Shown in pieces: positions 1 through 9,700 of a DNA stretch of 64,000 nt. Both the position numbers and the translations under genes were made by a program. Every line of letters begins with the position of its first letter. Positions within the stretch are counted from its first letter, which is position 1. This stretch comes from Meconema thalassinum (lineage: Eukaryota; Arthropoda; Insecta; Orthoptera; Tettigoniidae), in assembly GCA_946902985.2 (NCBI GenBank), contig OX336388.2, forward strand, positions 1,701,993,978 through 1,702,057,977, read 5' to 3'. The notes below the pieces were generated by a model, which saw nothing but the letters and a program-made list of their open reading frames with translations, was not told where the DNA came from and searched no databases.

Positions 1-280
1 CTAATGATCACCTAACTTCGCCACTCAAATTACAATAAATTATAATAATACATAATAACTTGCTGGGGAGTCCGCTGTCCTTGGGGTAAATCTGAGACTT
101 GTCTCATACAAAACTGTCGCTTACAGTGACATCGGACAAGTGTGTAAACTCTCAAAGATTCTATTATTTAAACTAGTATCCATGATGGTTCCGTATTGAC
201 GTACTAAATAGTTTTAACAACAAATTGTATATCCGCCTTAGTCAATACATAAACGAAAATAAATTATAATTACACTTGCT

Positions 281-331
281 CCTGGTACATGTTTCGGGGA
301 TTAATTGCTTTTATCCCCTTCATCAGCCAAG
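281..331 (-). ncRNA. Type I hammerhead ribozyme fold, Penelope-type
   Basis: Read on the minus strand, the segment has every hammerhead element in order. The stem I 5' arm is CUUGG (331-327), followed by the core CUGAUGA (326-320). A stem II hairpin of GGGGAU/AUCCCC has an 11-nt loop and is followed by GAAA (295-292). A minimal stem III is formed by the self-complementary ACAUGU. The cleavage triplet is GUA (288-286), and the stem I 3' arm CCAGG (285-281) pairs with CUUGG including one G-U. One extra A lies between the core and stem II. Hammerheads with tiny stem III are known in the terminal repeats of Penelope-like retroelements and in retrozymes. A Penelope endonuclease fragment lies on the same strand about 2.3 kb away, so this may be the pLTR of a decayed Penelope element. 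Activity is not shown. Confidence 0.72.
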
Positions 332-690
332 ACAAATATCCGAAGAAAGATATAAGATAGCGTAGCACTCAAAAAATAAATGACTATTTAACTTAATACG
401 GTGCACCATATAAGTAGGTCACAGGAAAATGTTGAGCAAAACTAAAAACATATATGTAGCAGCGATGATATTCAGCCATCAAAACACAGAGAATCAGTGG
501 ACAGTTAATTCGTAAATCCGCTCCAAAACACTGGTCGAAGCTTGAATTGGCAAAAAATCACAATACTTCACCATATGAACACAACTAATGAAGAAGCCTT
601 ATGCTCAACAGGTCCATAAGTCAAATCAAATGCCTGCATACGAACTAGACGAGCGTGGAAGGAACAACTTCAAATAGCAATGAGGTTAGC
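332..690. other. No recognisable feature
   Basis: AT-rich sequence beside the hammerhead. It may be the rest of a Penelope terminal repeat, but I see no coding frame or repeat boundary. Confidence 0.4.
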
Positions 691-1910
691 TCAATGCATA
701 ACTTCAGGTTAAGTCAAGGTATCAATTATGAAGATAAGACAATTTGGTTGAAGTCCAATGGACGTTACATGCAGTTAGACACTGGATCTGTCAGCACGCG
801 TAAAAGCATGTTGCCATTAATACCATGCGTGTGCTGGTCAGAAATAATCTGAAATATTATGATATCTTGTTGTGCCAATTTTGGATGAAATCCATTTGTT
901 AGTATAGAAGTTACATGTATTTTAAAATTGGACATATCAGCAGGCATAGAATCATGTTGGCAGCACTGCCTTGTATTAATTACTCCAAATTAATCTAGAA
1001 TGTCAGGTGCTATACGTGTGCAAAGTATAGAGCTGTTGGCTTGCATACTTTCTGGTATATTGATATTAGTGTAAAATAAATATAGACAGCATTTATTAAC
1101 AGTTGGCAGCCCTGATTGCTCTTAACAATACTTATAGTCATATCTGTTATGGTACACATAGCACATACGAAATTTGGTTGAAATCCAACTGATAGTATAG
1201 AAGTTACATGTATTTAAAAATTGGTCGTATCAGCATGCTTATAATCATGTTGGTAGAACTGACGTATATAAGTTACTCGAAATTAATCTAAAATGTCAGA
1301 ATATGCGTGTGCATATTTTAAAGCTGTTGGCTTGTATACTTTCTGATATATTGGTATTTTGATAAAAAAAAATAAAGAGAGCAATTATTAACAGTTGGCA
1401 GCCCTGGTGTCTCTTAAGAATACGCTCAGTCATATCTGATTATGTACAGATATTACACACAAAATTTGGTTGAAATACAATTGATAGTGTAGAAGTTATA
1501 TGCATTTAAAGATTGGACCTATCAGAAGGCTTAAAATTATTTTGGCAACACTGTCATGGTTGGCCTCCTGGAAATTAAACTGAAATAGTATTATATACAT
1601 GTGTGCCAATTTTGGAATAGCTCCCATGCATACCTTGCAAGATATCCAACATGGAGCTCAAATTTCTAGTGCGTTTCTTCAGCAGTTGGTAGCACTGACA
1701 TCATTTTCAAATATGGACGTGAGATATTCCGGTGCACATCTTTACTCATACGAAATTTGGTTTTGATTGCTGCAGCCGTTTAGGAGTTGATAGGGGGGGG
1801 ACACACACACACACGGCCAGACAGACCGACAGACAGACGCACATTTTCCCGGATCGATCTCATAAGTCTACTTTTCCCTCATTTTTGCAAAATGTGAAAA
1901 GTAGGCTAAA
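690..1910 (+). repeat. Unclassified repeat of ~290-bp tandem units
   Basis: Related blocks recur near 740, 879, 1170 and 1461, the last three spaced about 291 bp. Each block carries an AAATTTGGTTGAAATCCAA-like segment, then 'gtatagaagttacatg', then a 'catgttggcagcactg' segment and an 'acagttggcagccctg' segment. The right end is a purine-rich 'gacagaccgacagacag' stretch followed by 'cggatcgatctcataagt' and a short inverted pair (AGTCTACTTTTC / GAAAAGTAGGCT, ending near 1907). The same family lies inverted at 18976-20442, and its right end recurs near 45600-45770. I cannot assign it to a superfamily; the only open frames are short and unconserved between units. Confidence 0.7.
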
Positions 1911-2640
1911 AATGTACGTGTGCACAATTTAGAATAGTCTACACAATGTAGTAATAAGTCAATAAATAAACATGAAATTAGCATGCACTATAAAATTCTA
2001 TTTGCAATGTTTACTTACTCAGACGTGTGACGCCGCACAAGTGTTGACCTTATCGCTAGGCTGGTCACTAGCCTACTGATGAGTTGAGCATCCGGGTTTC
2101 GTTAGGTATGCATGACGTCATGTGTGACATCTGTTATCGGAAGTTGTAACTGAGGTTGTAAATTAATTATCATTTCGACTGAACTGACTAACTGATATTA
2201 GAATGACTTTCGAAAAGTGTATGTTATGGATTCTAGGAACTGTTTTCATTACTATCGCAGGCCATTTACGCCGTCTGCCACAGCATATGAAATGTCTCAT
2301 TTTGGCTGCCACCTTGTCTAATAGACGATATTTAAATATAACAATAATATCAACAAAATAACAAATCACAAAACAAAAATAATTAAATATATCTTAATTA
2401 TATTGTTCTGTCACCACTGAAGAGTCCCAGAATACTTAACAGGAGTATTATAAATTATTTGACCTCCTCAGTCTTCTCTTCAACATTGGACCCATGCGAT
2501 ACTACCTAGATTCAGGTATTGGTTTCTTGAAAAATGGACACATAGTGCATCCTTCTCCTATAACATATTTCCCATTAATCCCTTCCCATACGCATTCATT
2601 GCCTCATATTTTATTCGTGTGGATTTATTTTATTATAGCA
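1911..2640. other. No recognisable feature
   Basis: AT-rich, no coding signal. A CTGATGAG at 2077 has no GAAA partner, so it is not a hammerhead. The right part may be diverged Penelope sequence. Confidence 0.4.
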
Positions 2641-2649
2641 GCGCGAAAA

Positions 2650-2911
2650 GTAGTGACCTTTTTAAAAATATGTGTTCATTCAGATTCACTGGATTCTCTT
2701 TCTTCGCTAGATATATTTCTATGGATTCTTTAATGTTGAGAGCTTTTCCCTTTGCTTCGTAGTGTAGAATTTTCAAGTCTGTTTCTATGTTAGTGAAACG
2801 ATGATTGTCGTCGTACATGTGTTCGCATATGGCAGAATGTTTGTTGTGTTTAATCGCATTTTTGTGTTCTTTGTATCGTGTTCCGCTTTGCCTTCCACTT
2901 TGCCCGACATA
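2650..2911 (-). pseudogene. Penelope-like element GIY-YIG endonuclease fragment
   Basis: The minus-strand frame encodes a segment reading YVGQSGR, RYKEHKNAI, HNKHSAICEH and ESIEIYLAKK. This is the pattern of the C-terminal GIY-YIG nuclease of Penelope-like retroelements: the GQ(S/T)GR turn, the catalytic Arg in R-x-x-EH, and the Glu in the later helix. In the family this domain nicks DNA to prime reverse transcription. Only about 85 residues remain, and no reverse transcriptase is seen upstream. The first residues of the open frame come from an adjacent inverted duplication, not from the native protein, so this is a dead fragment. Confidence 0.75.
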
Positions 2912-3010
2912 GTGCCATTCTGCCATATGCGAACACATGTACGACAACACACATCGTTTAACATAGAAACAGACTAGAAAATTCTATACTACGAAGCAAA
3001 GGGAAAAGCT
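2741..3010. repeat. Inverted duplication within the Penelope fragment
   Basis: Bases 2741-2839 recur as the reverse complement at 2916-3010, with a few mismatches and a short gap, separated by 76 bp. The arms cover part of the GIY-YIG coding sequence, so the coding segment runs into its own mirror image. Inverted or partial tandem structures are common in Penelope insertions; a local rearrangement is the alternative. Confidence 0.75.
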
Positions 3011-3330
3011 AGTTAGTTATTGTTGTTTTGAGGAGCGGAAAGAGAAAAACTCTCGACATTAAAGAATTCATATAAATAGCGCGCAATTTGTGTGATAACC
3101 TGTGTTATTGTGATGGCTGTACTAGTGTGTGTATTTATAAATTGGGTATAGGATTGGGAAGCAGGCGGCCGTGGCCTTAAGTTTCCTCTGTAGGAATACT
3201 CAGTCTCGTGAGGTAAAACTGAGAAGAGGAGGGTTCGGTTTCCACCTCGGCCATCCTGAAAGTATTTTTCCGTGGTTTCCCCACTTCTACTAACAGTTTT
3301 GTAGACCACCCCTATCATTAAGAAAACGCG
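3011..3330. repeat. Two opposed halves of SINE family 4
   Basis: The left half ('ttgttgtttt', 'gataacctgtgttattgtg', 'aggcggccgtggcctta') reads in the minus orientation of the family. The right half ('gaggtaaaactgagaag', 'cctcggccatcctga', 'ttccgtggtttcccc') reads in the plus orientation. SINE family 4 is the most frequent short repeat here: a tRNA-like head, then a body with these blocks. A head-to-head recombinant is the simplest reading. Confidence 0.6.
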
Positions 3331-4525
3331 AGAAAAACGCATTGGAATACACCTTCTTTATGAGTCGGTGTGCTTCTCGGAAACTAAGACGGTTTGACGC
3401 TATTGATGATTTTGAGCGTCGAAGAAGAGAACATGGGAACAGAAAAGGCCGGGCTTGTGCTCTCTGAGAGTTGCTGTCGTAGAGCCGCGGTGAGCCAGAC
3501 ATCCACGTATCAAGGAGATACTGCAATCATCAGTGTATTTTGTGCAGAGTGCTCCGGTATTGTGTAACGCTGACTTACCATTGTATATTGAACCCTTCAG
3601 AATAGCAGTGTTTTATGCAAGAATCTTAGATCAAGGGGTCGCGTTCAGTTCATAGTGTGGTGTTTACGTCCGCCAAACTACGTGCTTTTCTGAGGCAAGG
3701 GTTATAGGATGAAAACTATAATTAAGAAAGAAAGGAGACAAAGCGTAAGATAATAACAAGATTTAATAACTAATTTGTGCATAAAAGAATAAAACAAACA
3801 AAAATGAACAAAATCCTCCCTGAATTTTTCCCTGACATGAATATTTATCACTTTGAGGAGTCAGATGGATCTCCCCTTTTCTAATAAAATGTGGATCCAA
3901 GTTCCACTATCTTGCATGTGAATTTATGTTCGCGTGATGACTATCTACGAGAAATGAGTACTTGGATGATCATTCGTTCACAACGGGTTAACAGCCACGG
4001 TGCTCACGAACAATCATCTCGTAAATCAACGTTTATGGATATGGGCATAACATTAATAAAAATCCTTAAATCTAATTCTGACACACATATTACAACTCTA
4101 CTATTTACAGGCATCTCTCTGAGACCCTTATTAGTGTGGTGACACACTTAACCAAATGAGCTGCCACAATGGCCAGATACTCAACAACAAGGAAAAACAG
4201 CGCCGCACGTGACTCACGGGTCACTGACATGGAAAATAAACATAGAATAAACCAACAACAACAAACAACCTGAGTGGTTAAGATTACTTTATATTAACAA
4301 AACTGCATGTTAAGGAAACGCTTCGAAGGTTATCGTGTTTCGTAGGCAACTCCCATTTATTTAAACAATTTTACCATAGATCAGTTTCTCACATTTATAT
4401 TTATTTTCAAGTAATTGGGAGCCAAACGTGCACTCCACTTTAATGAGCTTGCTTGCGAAACTCAGCCAGCCCTTGTGACAACAACTCACCCTTTCCATAA
4501 TACCAGTCATGTCCCCCTTCCAGTG

Positions 4526-4536
4526 TATATAAATAG
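4526..4536 (+). promoter_or_regulatory. TATA-like box in 3' LTR
   Basis: TATATAAATAG is a strong plus-strand TATA match, opposite to the direction of gag-pol; the other strand reads CTATTTATATA, a weaker TATA. It may drive antisense transcription or be the element's own promoter read from the weaker side. Sequence alone cannot decide. Confidence 0.45.
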
Positions 4537-5604
4537 CCGACCAGCTGAACTGTTATCTCAAGGAATCAACAGCAGCTAACATCTCCTCTAACATAACATA
4601 TGGTCAGACAATAATCACATATCCATAATTGTCCTCGCAAGGATACAATATGAATCTGGTACCAAGCTGACAGAAATCAGTCTCTGCTGAAATTCCCGCT
4701 TGTAATACCATAAAATATATACTCACAATACACACATCTGGGACTGACATAACACCTTTCACACGGGTCTGCTGAATTAGAGCTCGCAAACATTTAACAC
4801 AATATTTAAAACCTACGATAGAGCTGAGTACTCTTCGTCACAAATTACATTGCTCCAAAGGCAATAATCACACTGAATCTGATCAATAATAAATCTCAAC
4901 AAAATTTAATTACCCTCCAATCTACTATATAATTATATTAATTCAGTCCTACTTCTGAAACACGACATATCTACGAGAGACGTTTTTAACCGCACTTCGT
5001 AACATAGGCGAACACGGCCGTTCACATAGCTACGTTAGTTAACACAACACAAAGAAAAGAACCTTCCATCACCTACAATTGTGCGAGCTGCTTCCAAACA
5101 AAAGTGTGCCAGATCAAAACTAAATATACTACATTAATCACACAAGCAAAGTATTTACAAAAATATGTCCCATAAACCATACGTTAATTTAACAAATAAT
5201 AAAATATTATTAGGTACTCATCTCTTTTTGTAGTCACCCGTCAAAGAACATCAGACGCCATTCCCCAACTGGATGGTTCTTTATCTCATAGCAGCCATCT
5301 GGACGGACTGTTGAGAATTCCAAACTTCCTCTGCATTCATCGATGTCATCCTTGCGCTGATACAAAAATTAGGTTATTATACACTTTATGTCTGACTATT
5401 AAATTCGCTTGTTCAGGTACTAAATTCCCTGTCACTGTTCGTTGGCGAATTCTCGACGCTACTGCCCCTATAACTATAGTACTATGACTATCTATCACTG
5501 AATTTAACACTTTACAATGAATATCTTGTGTTCCTCGACACACAATAAAAGTCTATCTCTTCTGATAAACAGAATCAAAGTCTACGTCCGTAGACGCACA
5601 GAGT

Positions 5605-5785
5605 AATAGTCATGTGTCCTCAACACACGGAATAAAAGTCATGTGTCCACGACACACGGAATGAAAGTCATGTGTCCACGACACACGGAATGAAAGTCAT
5701 GTGTCCACGACACACGGAATGAAAGTCATGTGTCCACGACACACGGAATGAAAGTCATGTGTCCACGACACACGGAATGAAAGTC
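5605..5785. repeat. 29-bp minisatellite in 3' LTR, ~6 units
   Basis: The unit contains 'gtcatgtgtccacgacacac' followed by 'ggaatgaaa'. Each unit holds a perfect 6-bp inverted repeat with a 3-nt loop (TGTGTC-CAC-GACACA). The first unit is diverged. Confidence 0.95.
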
Positions 5786-6442
5786 AATGTCTTGGCTCTT
5801 CGACACACTTATAAATGAACTGGCCCTCGGGTCTAGATGGAGGGGGATTTTATGTAAAAATATCTCGAAATAATTGTGATACAAGAATGAAATAAATATC
5901 ACTGAACTCGTAATATTGCACAGGTCAAGAATATGCCCATTAATCCTAGAATCGATCGTAGAGATTTTGTCTAGGCGATTTCCCGCGTGAATACTAGCCA
6001 CCGCGTACCCCAGCCGGAGTTGGCGCGCAAGTAGGCATTCTCTTCTCATTGGTTCTCCATTTTATGATAATTTGGCGGTTTCTAGTTGATCTTGGCGTCT
6101 TGGGGGTGTCTATTTTCTTCATCAGCCATTCACGTTACTGCATCATATTTCTTCTAGGCGCGAATATCACAATGAACATACCAGAACCATGTCTCACCAC
6201 GCGTCGCTTCTAAAATTGAGGTAGCCACACCTGTCCTTATGATACATCGCTCTGCTATTTCTTTTCATAGCTCAAGTACTTAGCCTTTTGTTAAACTGAT
6301 GCAGGTATGTCCCTACTGTCTCCAACAAATGCTTGAAATTTCCTCATCGCTGTCTGGCTACTTTCATGATGCTGGTTGAAATATTTATTAATTGAAGAAA
6401 TAAAAAGTAGAATCATTTAACCAACATAGGGTAAAGGGTTCA

Positions 6443-6465
6443 CAACTCTCCCACTCACAAAATTT
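6443..6465 (-). promoter_or_regulatory. Candidate polypurine tract
   Basis: On the minus strand the bases next to the 3' LTR read GAGTGGGAGAGTTG. This is the expected place and composition for the plus-strand primer, though it contains several T's. Confidence 0.5.
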
Positions 6466-6783
6466 CGAACTTAGGAATAAAGTCGACAATTTTACAATAC
6501 TTCCGTAGGCCAATTTGTTTTATTTCCAGAATCACCCCTTTTTCTTACTTGGTCTAGGCGCTTCTGTCTTCAATGGCATTTACTTGTTTTCATTTCCTGC
6601 TTGTCTCTCCCCTTCCAATCTTGCGTGACGCTCTGCTGCCTGCGGCAACACCTCGCTCGCCTCGTTAATGTTTGTCAACAACAGCTCTACTTCCTCCTTC
6701 ATCGATGCCGTACTCAACTGCTCCCCGTTGACTTTGTTGATAGTAGGACGTCCGTATATTCAAACAGCGTCATTATTTCGGCA
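6443..6783 (-). other. 3' untranslated part of LTR element
   Basis: 341 bp between the pol stop and the 3' LTR. It is too short for an envelope gene and has no coding signal. Confidence 0.7.
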
Positions 6784-9700
6784 CTACCATGGTTCACTTC
6801 GACGATATTTTTTTAGGTTGGCAGCGTTGTAAACTGACATTGTTCCTGTGCTCAATTCTTTCACTCTGTAAGCATTATTTCCAAGGTTTCTTACGATAGA
6901 ATAGGGTCCTATGAATTTCTCGCAGAACTTACTAAAGATTTTCTTTTCTGGGTCCGATGTAGCAGGTCGTTTTACCAAAACGAGCTGGTTGGCTTCAAGA
7001 TCACCGTGGAACCTCTTATTTCTTACTCGCCGTAATCTGCGGTCTGCTTGTTTCCTCATGTATTCTCTCGTTCTTTCAATTCTCAAGTCTGGTGCTATCA
7101 TGGGATCTTGTGGACAGTTAATGATGCTTTTCCACGTTCTTACTGGATACTCGTTCTTGTGTAGGACCATAGGGATTTGTCCTGTTGACTCGTGCCTGGT
7201 AGAATTCATGCATGTCTCTACATCCTTAATTTTATCGACCCATTTGTGGTGTTCGTTCGGAATGAAGATCCTCAAATATGCAGTTACACATTTAATTACT
7301 CTCTCGCTTGGATTTGCTTGGGCATGTCGGATACTGCTTAAAACATGTTTTATACCCATGTCTTCCATTCCTTTCTTGAATTCGGCGCTTGTGAAATAAC
7401 TGCCGTGATCTGATAATATAAACTCTGGTTTTCCAAGGGTTGGAATAACTCTATTGCGAATGCGACTGAGTACCTGCTTCGATGTGGTTTTCTGAATAGG
7501 GCATAGTACTACAAACTTAGAAAACACATCAATGCACACTAGCAAATGACGGCAACCTCTCCTTCCCTTCGGAATTTGACCAAGACAGTCGATCGCCAGT
7601 AGCTCACATGGTTTCTGAGGTAGCAATGGTCTAGGATATTGCCTCAGTAAATAATTATTTGGCTTTGTTCTCTGACACGGGTCACAAGTTGTAATGACGT
7701 CACATATAGTTGTTCTCATACGTGGCCATGTAAATGTCTCTCCTATTGTTGCTTCGCACTTGTCTAAGCCCACGTGACCGTAACTTTCGTGCGTATGCCA
7801 TGTCAATCCTCGTTGTAACGAAGCAGGTACTAAGATGCGTAACTTGGTGTGGTCATTATCTACCCATTTGTGCAGCAAATTGTTGACATAAACATATCTT
7901 CCTTCTTTGGCTTTTGCTTCTCGAAATGCAGGTGTTCCTGTAGGTAGTTGCTTTTTGAAGTATTTAATTAATAGCATCATCCATGGTTCCGCTTCCTGTT
8001 CTCGCTGTATCTCACGTAACTCCTCCAAGAATTCCCGGTCCTTCGGTGTTAACTCCAAGTGTTGTACCATCGCTGTTTCTTCATTATCAGGCTCAGGGTT
8101 CCTGCTGCGTGCATCCGGTATCACGTTCATCTTCCCTGGACAATGTTCAATTTCAATGCTGAACTGCTGAATGTATATAGACCAACGTGTCACACGTTCG
8201 CTTGCCATTGACGTCTTAAACAAGAATGTTAATGCCTTATGGTCAGTTCTGACAACAATAGGGTAACCATAGATTATTCGTTTCCATTGTTGGAGCGCAT
8301 GAAGGATGGCCAACAATTCTAGCTCGGTTACAGTATAATTGCGCTCGTGCTTACGCAATTTCCGGCTGACAAATGCCAAATATGTTTTGTGCTGCAGGTT
8401 AGCTGGATCCTCTTGGTAGAGCATAGCACCTATCCCAATTAGTGAAGCATCCGCTTGGATTATAAATTTTAGCTTGAAATCTGGATAGCCTAATTTAATG
8501 CAGTTTTCCAATAGCTGTTTTGTTGCTTGGAATGCCTTCTCACATTCCGCGTTCCATGACCATTTGTTATTTTTCTTTAACATTTCTTTCATTGGAGCTA
8601 CAGTCTCCGTATAACCTGGACAGTTTTCTTTAAAGAATCCCGTTACGCCTAAGAAAGCCCGAATGTGCTTGACTCTCGTTGGTGTAGGGAAATTCTTTAT
8701 TGCTTCAATCTTAGCTGGGTTAGGCTTCACTCCCTCCTTGTCAATGACGTGACCCAAATATAAGATCTCGCTCTTGAAGAAATGCGATTTCTTCAGGTTT
8801 ACTTTAAAATTCGATGCATTCAAGTTGCCCAATACTTTATCTAAATTTTCCATGTGCGTTTCAATGTTGTCAGATGCCAACAGAATGTCGTCAATGTATC
8901 GCACCGTCATCTCCTTTACTTCCTCGGTTAGGTTCCGGTCCAGTGCTCGGATTAAAGCACAGCCCGCTGTTTTGACCCCAAAAGGCATTCTGACGAAACA
9001 ATATGTCTGGTTATCGAATAAGAAGCCAGTTAGAAGCTGTGACTTCTCATCCAATTCAAGATGGTGGAACGAGCTCGTCAGATCGACTGATGAATAAATG
9101 CTCTTGTTTTTAAAGCCTTTTAATACGTCTCTGATAATTGGCGCTCTGTCATACTCAGGAAAAATGAGTCTCATGTTGAGATTTCTGGCATCTAAACAAA
9201 GTCTAATAGATCCATTTGGTTTTGTGACTGCCAAAATCGCATTTAGATAAGGTGTAGGTGTCTTCCTTATCACTCCAGCTTCTAACATCTCATCTATAAT
9301 GATTTTAACTTGACCACGATATTTTTCAGGAATTGGGTACAATCTGCTTTTGAAAGGTGACCAGTCCTCGACTTGCATAGAGTACTTGAAATTTAATATT
9401 TTCCCAGGTACTGTATCAAATACTGTTTTGTGCTTCCTTAAAATCTCTTCCAACTGTTTTCTGTGTTCACCCCCAAGTTGAATGTCATTGAGCCGCTCCT
9501 GTAGTAACTCTTCAAATTGTGCATCACTGTTATCTCCTTCCGTTAATAAAGACCATATCTCCTGGGATTCTATCTCCTCATCTAGTTCCACAACAGCCCC
9601 TTCTATGATGTTATCTTCCGCCTTTCGTACCTCCTCTTCCGTCTCTTCTGATATTGCTTCCAATGCCCAAGAATTTACATCTCTTCCGGTAGTGATTTCA

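Larger units (their letters stand above)
3589..6442 (-). repeat. 3' LTR (2854 bp)
   Basis: Direct copy of 13203-16143, starting TGAACCCTTC and ending GGGTTCA on the plus strand. It is 87 bp shorter than the other LTR, exactly three 29-bp units of the internal minisatellite. Short open frames such as 3891-4142 occur identically in both LTRs and have no recognisable product. Confidence 0.95.

Noticed and set aside
2060..2110. CTGATGAG near 2077 as a hammerhead core
   Set aside because: No GAAA follows a plausible stem II, and stems I and III cannot form.
3891..4142. Identical 83-codon frames in both LTRs (also 13505-13756), and other LTR frames
   Set aside because: They are identical only because the LTRs are duplicates. 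There is no recognisable domain and they are antisense to gag-pol.
5605..5785. Regularly spaced 29-bp repeats as a CRISPR array
   Set aside because: Units are contiguous with no variable spacers, in a eukaryotic LTR.
6105..6140. CTGATGA on the minus strand in the LTR (near 6120 and 15822) as a hammerhead
   Set aside because: It is followed directly by AGAAA with no stem II.
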